Source of the DNA: Gammaproteobacteria bacterium
GTDB taxonomy: Bacteria > Pseudomonadota > Gammaproteobacteria > Burkholderiales > Burkholderiaceae_B
Assembly: GCA_030832095.1 (NCBI GenBank)
Contig: JAURJT010000076.1
Coordinates: 1-38,163, forward strand
Reading direction: 5' to 3'
Length of the DNA: 38,163 bases
Shown piece after piece: positions 23,749-31,753 of the stretch (positions within the stretch are counted from its first letter, which is position 1; each line of letters opens with the position of its first letter). Below the pieces are notes generated by a model. That model searched no databases and was not told where the DNA came from. It saw nothing but the letters and a program-made list of their open reading frames with translations. The position numbers were made by a program, and so were the translations under genes.

Positions 23749-24606
23749 GTGATTGAGTTCTTGCAACAGGTCTTTAATGGGCTGGCGATTGGGGCGGTTT
23801 ACACCCTGATCGCCATCGGCTTGACGATTGTTTTCGGCATCTTAGGGATTGCGCACTTTGCCCATGGGGTTGTGGCCATGTCGGGCGGCTATGTCACGTT
23901 TTTCTTAATCGAAAAATTGGGTGTGCCATTTTTTGTTGCGATGACGCTTGCGATGGTGGTGGGCGCGATCCTTGGTTTGCTCGTTGAGCGTTTTGCGTAT
24001 CGTCCAGTACAAAATGCTGCGCATATCAACGCCTTCATCATTGCTCTTGGGCTGACGATGATGATTGATGGCTTGAATTTGTTAGCCTTTGGTCCAGACC
24101 AAATGGTGATCCGTACGCCGTTTCAAAGTGTATTCAATCTGGCGGGGTTGGTGGTCACAGAGTTGCGGGTATACGTGATGGTGACGACTGCAGTGTTGAT
24201 TGTCGCCATGTCTTTTTTTGTGAGTCGAACGAAAACAGGTCGCGCGATTCGCGCCGTGGCGCAAAATCGCTCGGCAGCGATTTTGATGGGCGTCAATGTC
24301 AATGCGGTCGCGCTGGTGGTCTTTGGCTTGTCGTCGGCACTAGGAGTGGCTGGCGGTGCTTTGGTGGGGGCCATGCTTGCGCTTGCACCTGGTTTGGGTG
24401 AAAGCTTAGTGATCAAAGGTTTTGCCGTGTTGATCTTAGGTGGCCTGGGTTCGGTGCCGGGCGCGATTGTCGGTGGCTTGATTCTGGGTGTCAGCGAGGC
24501 ACTGGCGGCAGGCTATTTATCGTCGGCTTATAAAGATGTGATCGCCTTTTTAGTCATGATTGTGGTGTTGTTGTTTAGGCCTGAAGGCCTGTTGGGTAAA
24601 AAATGA
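23749..24606 (+). CDS. livH: ABC transporter permease, LivH type
   Basis: This 285-residue inner-membrane permease has about eight hydrophobic segments. The opening FLQQVFNGLAIGAVYTLIAIGLTIVFGILGIAHFAHG (shown only in outline here) and RAIRAVAQNRSAAILMGVNVN are the LivH signatures, the latter in the cytoplasmic loop that contacts the ATPases. GLGSVPGAIVGGLILG is the usual C-terminal motif. Start GTG at 23749 has ACGGGG eight bases before it. Its TGA stop overlaps the next start (ATGA), so the two permeases are translated together. Confidence 0.88.
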   Translation: MIEFLQQVFNGLAIGAVYTLIAIGLTIVFGILGIAHFAHGVVAMSGGYVTFFLIEKLGVPFFVAMTLAMVVGAILGLLVERFAYRPVQNAAHINAFIIALGLTMMIDGLNLLAFGPDQMVIRTPFQSVFNLAGLVVTELRVYVMVTTAVLIVAMSFFVSRTKTGRAIRAVAQNRSAAILMGVNVNAVALVVFGLSSALGVAGGALVGAMLALAPGLGESLVIKGFAVLILGGLGSVPGAIVGGLILGVSEALAAGYLSSAYKDVIAFLVMIVVLLFRPEGLLGKK

Positions 24607-25577
24607 GTGTAGTCAAAACACACCTTGGCTGGGCCTTGCTGAGTCTGTTAGTGCTTGCGCTCGCACCCGCGTTAGTGAAGGTTCCCTACTTTTTGCATTT
24701 AGGGATTTTGGCTTTGATTTGGGTGATTGTCGCGCAAGGTCAAAATCTAGTGCAAGGTTTCACTGGCTATGTGTCAATTGCCGCCGCGGGCTTTATGGGA
24801 GTCGGTGCTTACGCGTCGACGTTGCTGACGACTAAGCTCGGGTGGTCTGTCTGGACTAGCATGGCCTGCGCACCCTTGATTGCGGGCCTGTTGGCCATTA
24901 TGGTGGGATACCCCAGCCTAAGAGTGAAGGGCCATTATTTTGCAATTGTGACGATGGCCTATAACTTAGTCATTTTCATTTTGCTGATTAACTACAGCTC
25001 GTTGACGGGTGGTGAATCGGGCATCACGGGTGTTCCCAAGCCAGAAAACTTTTCTGTCTTTGGCCTGCTTGTTAATTTTGAAACACGTAACGCTTACTAC
25101 TATCTCACTCTGATGTGCGCGGTTTGTGCCACGGTGATTTGTGGTTTAGTTTTACATTCGCGGGTAGGGCGAGTCTTGTTGGCGATTCGACAAAATGAGC
25201 CGCTAGTAGACGCGGCCGGAGTATTCGCCTGGCGCTACAAGATGTTTGCCTTTGTGTTGAGTGCCGCGTTATGCGGTGTCGCCGGGGCGCTGTATGCACA
25301 TTTCATTGGTTTCTTAAACCCTGAACCCTTTGGTGTGGATCAGTCTCTGAATGCGATCTTGGCGGTGATTCTTGGGGGCAGCGGCACGTTGGCAGGCCCT
25401 GTCGTGGGTGCTTTTCTCGTCGTCGCGTTGCCCGAGTTCTTGCGCGTTGCTGAAACGTATCGGCTCATCGTGTATGGTTTGTTGTTGGTGTTAACGACAA
25501 TATTTATGCCACGCGGGATTGTTCCACTCTTGGCGTATGCTTGGCATTTGTTTACGAGTCTCTTTAAAAGACGTTGA
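24603..25577 (+). CDS. livM: ABC transporter permease, LivM type
   Basis: This is the 324-residue partner permease. VAQGQNLVQGFTGYVSIAAAGFMGVGAYAS is the LivM signature in the second membrane region, with LLAIRQNEPLVDAAGVFAWRYKMFAFVLSA forming the ATPase-contact loop and LGGSGTLAGPVVGAFLVVALPE the C-terminal motif. It starts at the ATG that overlaps the livH stop. The acyl-CoA dehydrogenase gene follows five bases after this gene, so the importer and the enzymes belong to one transcript. Confidence 0.88.
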   Translation: MSVVKTHLGWALLSLLVLALAPALVKVPYFLHLGILALIWVIVAQGQNLVQGFTGYVSIAAAGFMGVGAYASTLLTTKLGWSVWTSMACAPLIAGLLAIMVGYPSLRVKGHYFAIVTMAYNLVIFILLINYSSLTGGESGITGVPKPENFSVFGLLVNFETRNAYYYLTLMCAVCATVICGLVLHSRVGRVLLAIRQNEPLVDAAGVFAWRYKMFAFVLSAALCGVAGALYAHFIGFLNPEPFGVDQSLNAILAVILGGSGTLAGPVVGAFLVVALPEFLRVAETYRLIVYGLLLVLTTIFMPRGIVPLLAYAWHLFTSLFKRR

Positions 25578-25582
25578 ACGCA

Positions 25583-26722
25583 ATGACCCACAGTACGCGT
25601 AGTCTGACCCAATGGTTCGAGCAGCTTGAGCGCTTTTGCGCTCAAGCGATAAGCGCCGATTCTTTACTTGGCTCCTATGATGCTGCCCGCGAGCGAAAGC
25701 GGATGCGCGTTGCCGCAAGCTTTGGCTTAACTGGGATTCAAGTTGGACATGAACACGGTGGCTTTGGTGCGCCTTACTCGACCAAAGCGAAGCTCGCTCA
25801 ACGCTTGGCCAGTGTGGATTTTGGTGTGTCAATGGCGGTGATCAACTCGCAGAACGTGGCTGATGATCTGTCACGTTGGTTGCCCGCCGCAGTCTCGAAG
25901 CGTTGGGTACCTGGGTTGTTGAGTGGCGAGTTGATCGGTTGTACCGCTTTGACTGAGCCTGGGGCGGGGTCGGATTTTTCAGCGGTGACGACCCGCGCGG
26001 TTCAGACCTCAGACGGTTGGCGACTGCAAGGCGAGAAAACTTGGATTATCAATGCAAAAATTGCGGATGTGTTTTTGGTGTATGCGCAGACACAACCTGA
26101 CGCGGGTGCCGCTGGGATTGCCGCTTTTGTAGTCGAAGCCACGCGACCAGGTTTTGAACGGTCTAGTGATACGTTTACTTCAGCTGCGGCCTTGAGCGGC
26201 ACAGGCGGCTTTCGGTTGCAGGGATACGCTGCTCAGGCCGATGAAATGTTGCATGCCCCCGGTCTTGCCTTTAAGCGAGCCCTCGAATCGATCAACGGTG
26301 CACGGGTGTATGTTGCAGCGATGTGTGTCGGTATGTTGCAAGAAAGCCTGCGTATCGCACACGCGTATGGTCAGCATCGACAGACGTTTGGCCAGCCCTT
26401 GGCGCAACACCAAGGTTGGCGTTGGATGCTCGCTGAGGCAGCGGTTGATCTTGAAGCGGCAAGCGCCTTAGTACAGTGTGCGGCGCAGGCAATAGATGAG
26501 GGCACTCAATCGCAAGACCTCGCGGCTAAAGCGAAGGTGTTTGCGACACGTGCTGCGCAACGACATTTGCCCGCGTTGTTACATGCGATGGGCGCAGAGG
26601 GGTTGCGCGACAGCTATCCGTTGCTGCGGCACGTTGCCGCAGCACAAGTTGCGACGTTGGTTGATGGTTCAACTGAAATGTTGCTTGAAAGAATTAGTAA
26701 AAACTTAAAAAACACAGGTTGA
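25583..26722 (+). CDS. Acyl-CoA dehydrogenase
   Basis: This 379-residue protein has the acyl-CoA dehydrogenase fold. IGCTALTEPGAGSDFSAVTTRAV and WIINAKIADVFLVYA form the flavin domain. RQTFGQPLAQHQ is the usual C-terminal domain start, and VDGSTEMLLERIS is the catalytic segment. In that segment the common Glu of EGT is Asp361 (D-G-S-T-E). The N-terminal domain is short and irregular, so it may act as a ring or branched-acid dehydrogenase rather than a fatty-acid one. ATG 25583 is preferred; the frame also opens at a TTG at 25574 that overlaps the livM stop. It is coupled to an MDR oxidoreductase gene that starts five bases after its stop. Confidence 0.78.
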   Translation: MTHSTRSLTQWFEQLERFCAQAISADSLLGSYDAARERKRMRVAASFGLTGIQVGHEHGGFGAPYSTKAKLAQRLASVDFGVSMAVINSQNVADDLSRWLPAAVSKRWVPGLLSGELIGCTALTEPGAGSDFSAVTTRAVQTSDGWRLQGEKTWIINAKIADVFLVYAQTQPDAGAAGIAAFVVEATRPGFERSSDTFTSAAALSGTGGFRLQGYAAQADEMLHAPGLAFKRALESINGARVYVAAMCVGMLQESLRIAHAYGQHRQTFGQPLAQHQGWRWMLAEAAVDLEAASALVQCAAQAIDEGTQSQDLAAKAKVFATRAAQRHLPALLHAMGAEGLRDSYPLLRHVAAAQVATLVDGSTEMLLERISKNLKNTG

Positions 26723-26727
26723 ATGTT

Positions 26728-27750
26728 ATGCGCGTATTTCAAATTGAGGGTGAATGGGGGCTTGAGCACTTAAAGCTCAGTACGCGACCGACCCCTAACC
26801 CGGCTGCCGGGCAAGTGTTGGTCAAAATGAAAGCGTCGTCAGTGAATTATCGCGACCCGATTGTCCCCGAGCGTGGCTATGGCGCTGCGACGGGTACCTT
26901 GCCCTTGATACCCGTTTCGGATGGGATGGGCGAGGTTGTTGAAATCGGCACAGGGGTGACGCGTTTTAAAGTCGGTGACCGCGTGTGTCCGACGTACTTT
27001 CAAAAGTGGATTTCAGGCGAGCCGAATCAAGAGCGCTTGACGCATTCGTTAGGCGGACCCATTGATGGCACGATGGCCGAGTATATGTGTTTGTCTGAAG
27101 AGGGCTTGGTTAAGATCCCGGCTTATTTGTCTGATCTTGAGGCCGCAACGCTTCCTTGCGCGGCCGTGACAGCCTGGAGTGCCTTGGTGACATGCGGTCA
27201 GGTCAAGCCAGGCGATCGCGTATTGTTGCAAGGCTCGGGTGGCGTATCGCTTTTCGCTTTGCAGTTTGCCAAAATGTTGGGTGCGCAGGTGACGGTCATC
27301 TCGTCAAGTGATACCAAGATTGAGCGCTTAAAAAAAATGGGCGCTGACTACACCATCAACTATCTGACCACGCCAGAGTGGGCGAAAGCTTCTCGTGAAT
27401 TGACCGAAGGCAACGGCTACGACCACATCGTAGAGCTAGGAGGTGAAAAAACCTTGCCCCAGTCATTGCGTTGTATTCGGCCAGGCGGCACCTTATCGAT
27501 GATTGGAATTCTGTCAGGCATTGCGATGTCTGCCTCGTTGGGCTTAATCATCACGCGTCAAGTGCGCTTGCAGGGGATCACGGTGGGCAATCGCGATGCG
27601 TTTGAGGCTTTGTTGCGTGCGATGACGCAACATCAAATTCGCCCTGTGATTGATCGGGTATTTGATTTTGCAGAATTGAAAGAGGCCTTTGCTTATCTAA
27701 AAAGCGGTGCTCAGTTCGGGAAAATCTGTATTTCGCACGAACTGAAATGA
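26728..27750 (+). CDS. MDR-family NAD(P)-dependent oxidoreductase (quinone-oxidoreductase/enoyl-reductase type)
   Basis: This 340-residue protein is a medium-chain dehydrogenase/reductase. The GroES-like part has VLVKMKASSVNYRDPIV; FKVGDRVCPTYF and GGPIDGTMAEYMCL follow. The Rossmann domain shows VLLQGSGGVSLFALQFAK. I see no structural-zinc cysteine cluster, so a zinc-free reductase resembling quinone oxidoreductase or trans-2-enoyl-CoA reductase is likely. The start at ATG 26728 is chosen; a TTG at 26719 is in frame, but the real N-terminus MRVFQIEGEWGLEHLKL fits the family. The stop overlaps the next ATG (ATGA). In this operon it may reduce an enoyl intermediate or a ketone of the imported acid. 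Confidence 0.82.
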   Translation: MRVFQIEGEWGLEHLKLSTRPTPNPAAGQVLVKMKASSVNYRDPIVPERGYGAATGTLPLIPVSDGMGEVVEIGTGVTRFKVGDRVCPTYFQKWISGEPNQERLTHSLGGPIDGTMAEYMCLSEEGLVKIPAYLSDLEAATLPCAAVTAWSALVTCGQVKPGDRVLLQGSGGVSLFALQFAKMLGAQVTVISSSDTKIERLKKMGADYTINYLTTPEWAKASRELTEGNGYDHIVELGGEKTLPQSLRCIRPGGTLSMIGILSGIAMSASLGLIITRQVRLQGITVGNRDAFEALLRAMTQHQIRPVIDRVFDFAELKEAFAYLKSGAQFGKICISHELK

Positions 27751-29288
27751 GACTGCTTTACCCAATCGACACCAACGATCAAGATCCCGACGCGATCGCC
27801 TTCAGAATTTGTGGTGAACCCGAAGTCGTGACCTATGGTCAGCTTGAACAACGGGCGAATCAGGCGGCTCATGTCTTCAGGGCTTGCGGCGCGCGGCTCG
27901 GCGATCATGTCGCGATTTTGCTCAAAAACCAGCGCGAATTTCTTGAAATATGTTTTGGTGCAGAGCGAGCCGGCCTGTACTACACCACGATGAGCACTCG
28001 TCTGACCGTTGCCGAGATCGCATACATTGTGCAAGATTGTGGCGCCAAGGTATTAATTGTTGGTGAGGATTTACTTGAGCTTGGTGAAAAAGTGAGTCAA
28101 ACCATGAACAAGTCCATTCAGCAATTTGTCGTGGGTCAGGCGCAAGCTGGTTGGCCAAGTTGGCAAGCTCGCGCGGGGCAGTTTTCTGTGACCCCAATTT
28201 CAGATGAAGCGCAGGGCCTGGATATGCTTTATTCATCTGGTACAACCGGTCGGCCTAAAGGTGTGAAGTGGCCTTTACCCGAAGGCTCTTCAGGCATGCG
28301 TACCTTCTTGGTGAATTTATTAGAAGGCCTTTACGGCTATGGCCAGGGCTGCCGCTATCTGTCGCCTGCGCCTCTGTATCATGCCGCACCTTTGCGCCAC
28401 AGTATGACCAACATCAAGCTTGGGGGCGAGGTCTTTGTGATGAGTCAGTTCGACGCACAAACGGCTTTGGCATTGCATCAACAGCACCAGATTACGCACA
28501 GTCAGTGGGTACCGACGATGTTTGTACGAATGCTCAAGTTACCTGAGGCCACGCGGTTGAGTTTTGATCTGAGCTCAATGAAGCGGGCGATTCATGCGGC
28601 CGCGCCTTGCCCAGTTGATGTGAAGTTGCAGATGATTCAGTGGTGGGGGCCTGTCATTGATGAGTATTACGCCGGCACAGAAAATAATGGCTTTTGTTCA
28701 ATTACGAGTGACGAGTGGTTGTTGCATCAAGGCTCAGTGGGTAAAGCCGCGCTAGGAGTGGCACACATCTGCGATGAAGAGGGGCAGGCACTTGAAGTCG
28801 GCGCAACGGGTCTTGTCTACTTTTCTGAGGGCCCACAATTTGAGTACCATGGTGATGTCGCGAAAACAGCTGAGACCCGCAACGCGTTGGGTTGGACAAC
28901 ACTCGGCGATATTGGACGTATGGATGCTGAAGGTTACTTGTACTTAGTCGATCGCAAGGCGTTTATGATCATTTCGGGGGGGATCAATATTTATCCTCAA
29001 GAAATTGAAGCTATTCTGATTGGTCATCCCTTAGTGTTGGATGTCGCCGTGTTCGGGATCCCCAATCTGGATTTTGGTGAAGAAGTGAAGGCGGTGGTGC
29101 AGCTTGTGAAAGATCAGAGTGGCAGCGATAGTTTAGCAACCGAACTCATCGCTTATTGTCGAGAACAGTTGGCCGATTTTAAATGCCCGCGTAGTATTGA
29201 TTTCGCGGTTGAGTTACCTCGCCATCCCACCGGAAAGCTTTATAAAAAAATCTTACGCGATCGTTACTGGCCTGCTGCGATTGCTTAA
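27747..29288 (+). CDS. AMP-forming acyl-CoA synthetase
   Basis: This 513-residue ligase activates a carboxylic acid with ATP and CoA through an acyl-adenylate. The P-loop motif YSSGTTGRPKG is at 162-172. GDIGRMDAEGYLYLVDRK and GGINIYPQEIE mark the hinge and C-terminal domain, and the lysine of HPTGKLYKKIL is the conserved adenylation residue. The start ATG overlaps the previous stop. It is the last gene of the liv operon: the importer brings in the acid, this enzyme makes the CoA ester, and the dehydrogenase acts on it. Substrate range could be fatty, cyclic or aromatic acids. Confidence 0.88.
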   Translation: MRLLYPIDTNDQDPDAIAFRICGEPEVVTYGQLEQRANQAAHVFRACGARLGDHVAILLKNQREFLEICFGAERAGLYYTTMSTRLTVAEIAYIVQDCGAKVLIVGEDLLELGEKVSQTMNKSIQQFVVGQAQAGWPSWQARAGQFSVTPISDEAQGLDMLYSSGTTGRPKGVKWPLPEGSSGMRTFLVNLLEGLYGYGQGCRYLSPAPLYHAAPLRHSMTNIKLGGEVFVMSQFDAQTALALHQQHQITHSQWVPTMFVRMLKLPEATRLSFDLSSMKRAIHAAAPCPVDVKLQMIQWWGPVIDEYYAGTENNGFCSITSDEWLLHQGSVGKAALGVAHICDEEGQALEVGATGLVYFSEGPQFEYHGDVAKTAETRNALGWTTLGDIGRMDAEGYLYLVDRKAFMIISGGINIYPQEIEAILIGHPLVLDVAVFGIPNLDFGEEVKAVVQLVKDQSGSDSLATELIAYCREQLADFKCPRSIDFAVELPRHPTGKLYKKILRDRYWPAAIA

Positions 29289-29313
29289 GGCCTTCTGCCA
29301 CAATCTTCGCGAA

Positions 29314-29335
29314 CTGGGCACCAGGTTTTATTTTT
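29314..29335 (+). terminator. Candidate terminator of the liv operon
   Basis: CTGG (29314-29317) and CCAG (29321-29324) pair around GCA, with GTTTTATTTTT following at 29325-29335. The stem is short but the T-rich tail is good. It lies 25 bases after the ligase stop. Confidence 0.4.
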
Positions 29336-29346
29336 CAAAGAGAAAT

Positions 29347-29369
29347 CTGCACGCATTCACGACGTGCAG
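29347..29369 (-). terminator. Candidate terminator of the leftward Bug-receptor operon
   Basis: CTGCACG (29347-29353) and CGTGCAG (29363-29369) form a perfect 7-base stem. Read leftward, the stem is followed by ATTTCTCTTT. It lies 43 bases past the stop of the receptor gene. Confidence 0.4.
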
Positions 29370-29412
29370 GTAGGCTTCGAGCGGCTTTGGTTGTTCGTCC
29401 GGCAGCTGTCAA

Positions 29413-30495
29413 TTATTTGGTAGTTTTCGTTTCAGCAATTACCTTTGCCCACTTGTCTAAGTCCTCTTTCATGAAGGCTTTGAATTCAGCTGGGCCTTGG
29501 TCAAAGATCTCGGCACCTGAGTCGGATAGTTGTTTGCGAAATTCTGGCATGTTCATGATGACCAAAATATGCTCGCGCAGCATGGTCACAATCGGTTGTG
29601 GCAAGCCCGCAGGTGACAAGACGCCGTACCAGATGATGGATGAATAGTCTGGAAAACCGAACTCACTAATAGTGGGTAGATTCGGTACGGTATCTGAGCG
29701 CTTGCTGGTTGTGATCGCATGTGCGTGCAGTCTACCGGCGTTCACGAGTGGTAAGGCGGTCGACAGGCCTGCAAAATACATGTCAACCTCGCCTGACATG
29801 ACGTCGTTCATGGCTGGGCCGCCGCCCTTGTAGGGCACATGCAGTAAGTCGATCCCTGCCATATTTCGAAACAACTCACCAGAAAGGTGGGTTGGGCTCC
29901 CGGTGCCGGCTGATGCAAAGGTTAGTTTGCCCGGCTGAGCCTTGGCGCGTGTGATCAGATCTGGCACACTTGTGATGCCCGACTTAGGCGACACCACAAG
30001 CAACATTGGGTTAAGTGCCACCATCGAGATCGGGGTCAGGTCTTTGAGCGGGTCGTAAGGGAGTTTGCTATTCAGACTAGGGCTGATGGTCAACGCGCCG
30101 CTCGAACCGAACAAAAGCGTGTAGCCATCAGGGTTTGCCGCTGCGGCTTGCGTGGCTGCAATTTCGCCACTCGAGCCTGGTTTGTTCTCGATCACAATGG
30201 GCTGCTTCAGACGTTCTGATAGACGCAAACCCAGTAAGCGCGCCAACTGATCGTTGGGTCCGCCCGGCGGAAACCCGACTAGCATTTTGATTGTGCGGGT
30301 TGGGTATTGACTGATGGCCACCTGCGGATCTGCGGCCTGTCGAGTTTGTGCCTGTGCCGCTTGGGTGAACGAGGCAAGTGACAGCAGTGTTATTGACGCC
30401 AGAAGACCCAGTAAAGAGGCTCTGTTCATCGCGGTAAGACGCGGCAAATGGGCTTTGTACTTCTTGGCGCCGCGCAGCTTCAAAAGTAACATCAT
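29413..30495 (-). CDS. Bug family tripartite tricarboxylate transporter substrate-binding protein
   Basis: This third Bug/TctC-like receptor has about 360 residues. ASLLGLLASITLLSLASFTQ is the hydrophobic core of an exported-protein signal; the mature part begins YPTRTIKMLVGFPPGGPNDQ, with IENKPGSSGEIAATQAAA, NPDGYTLLFGSSG, FASAGTGSPTHLSGE and GRLHAHAITTSKR following. The start is uncertain: tandem ATG codons at 30495 have a weak AGAG upstream and give a long basic leader, while ATG 30429 gives an ordinary signal peptide. The gene lies 31 bases after an acyl-CoA dehydrogenase stop and follows a SucC/SucD-type ligase pair, so it may supply the dicarboxylic acid that they activate. No membrane subunits are nearby. 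Confidence 0.82.
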   Translation of the reverse strand: MMLLLKLRGAKKYKAHLPRLTAMNRASLLGLLASITLLSLASFTQAAQAQTRQAADPQVAISQYPTRTIKMLVGFPPGGPNDQLARLLGLRLSERLKQPIVIENKPGSSGEIAATQAAAANPDGYTLLFGSSGALTISPSLNSKLPYDPLKDLTPISMVALNPMLLVVSPKSGITSVPDLITRAKAQPGKLTFASAGTGSPTHLSGELFRNMAGIDLLHVPYKGGGPAMNDVMSGEVDMYFAGLSTALPLVNAGRLHAHAITTSKRSDTVPNLPTISEFGFPDYSSIIWYGVLSPAGLPQPIVTMLREHILVIMNMPEFRKQLSDSGAEIFDQGPAEFKAFMKEDLDKWAKVIAETKTTK

Positions 30496-30526
30496 CTGGT
30501 GTTCTCTTCGGAGGGGAGTGTTTGTA

Positions 30527-31693
30527 TCAAAAATTATTGAAGGAGAGAATCCCTTCAGTCGGATCCATGCCGTCAAGTATCCGCTTGGCGATTAAATCTT
30601 TGAGTGTTTCGGTGGCCCCGCCGCCTAAAGAGCCATAGCGCGCACCGCGATACAGGCGTGATACGGGATACTCGTCGGTGAAGCCGTAGCCGCCATGCAA
30701 TTGCAAGGCGTCATTGGTCACGCGCAACGCCATTTCGTTACAGGTGATTTTGGCAACAGCTGCTAAGAACGGATCCGGAAACGGATTGGCTGAAGCGCAC
30801 GCACGATACAACACACTGCGAGCCGCTTCGATGTCGCGATACATCTCGGCGAGTTTCCAGCGCAGGCCTTGAAAGTCAGTGAGTGTTTTGCCAAAGATTG
30901 GGCGGTTGCGTGTGTAGTTCACCGCCTCTTCAAAGGCGCCTTCGGCCAAGCCTAATGAGATGCTGGGGTTTAAGCAGCGCTGTGTATTGAAGGCGCTCAT
31001 GAGTTTGCGAAAACCGCCTTCTTTTAAAACCACGTTTTCAAGCGGCACTTCGACGTTATCAAAACGTACTTCGTGCAAGTACTCACCACCCATGGTGTGA
31101 TAACTAGCAGTGACTTCAAGACCGGGTGTGCCCCCTTCGATCAGTACGCAACCAATACCTTCCCGCCCAGGTTGATCATCGACACGCGTGAACACGACAA
31201 ACATCGCGGCTTCTTGAGCGCGGCTGATCAAGGTTTTGACGCCATTGACGGTTGCATGATTGAGATGCAAACGGGTGTTGGTGCGATAGCTGCTGACATC
31301 GGTGCCAGCATGAGGCTCTGTCATGCAGATCGATAAAATCGCGTCGCCTGAACAAACTTTTGGCAGAATATTATTCTTGATTGAGTCGGGTGCGTAAGTT
31401 TCAATGATGCGCGTTTGCACACCGGCTTCGCCCAGTACTGCCATGGCGGTGGGGTAGCAAACTTTGGCGATCTCTTCAAGAATCAACGCGGTTTCAAACA
31501 CAGGCAAGCCTAAGCCACCGTATTGCTCAGAGACCGTCATGCCCAGCACGCCAATTTGAGCGAGCTGTTTCATGTTTTCCCACGGAAACGTGCCATCCAT
31601 ATATTTTGCGGCCCGCGGTTTGAAATCGTTTTGCGCAAGTGCACGCACCGCTTCAACATATTGCCGTTGACTGTCACTGAGTTTGAAATCCAT
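30527..31693 (-). CDS. Acyl-CoA dehydrogenase
   Basis: This 388-residue acyl-CoA dehydrogenase starts at ATG 31693 (MDFKLSDSQRQYVEAVR); the frame extends 18 codons upstream without family likeness. AILSICMTEPHAGTDVSSYRT is the flavin region, IFGKTLTDFQGLRWKLAEMY and LQLHGGYGFTDEYPVSRLYR are C-terminal signatures. In the catalytic segment the residue matching the usual Glu is Gly358 (GGG 357-359, before ATETLKDL). The alternative helix-G base position reads NTQRCLN, with Gln in place of Glu. I therefore cannot name its base. It lies 60 bases after the ligase alpha-subunit gene on the same strand. It probably acts on the acyl-CoA that the ADP-forming ligase makes. Confidence 0.82.
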   Translation of the reverse strand: MDFKLSDSQRQYVEAVRALAQNDFKPRAAKYMDGTFPWENMKQLAQIGVLGMTVSEQYGGLGLPVFETALILEEIAKVCYPTAMAVLGEAGVQTRIIETYAPDSIKNNILPKVCSGDAILSICMTEPHAGTDVSSYRTNTRLHLNHATVNGVKTLISRAQEAAMFVVFTRVDDQPGREGIGCVLIEGGTPGLEVTASYHTMGGEYLHEVRFDNVEVPLENVVLKEGGFRKLMSAFNTQRCLNPSISLGLAEGAFEEAVNYTRNRPIFGKTLTDFQGLRWKLAEMYRDIEAARSVLYRACASANPFPDPFLAAVAKITCNEMALRVTNDALQLHGGYGFTDEYPVSRLYRGARYGSLGGGATETLKDLIAKRILDGMDPTEGILSFNNF

Positions 31694-31753
31694 GCTGCTC
31701 AATCCTTGATGAGGTCTATCTAAAATAAATAGGTTATTCAGATGCACGCAAGT

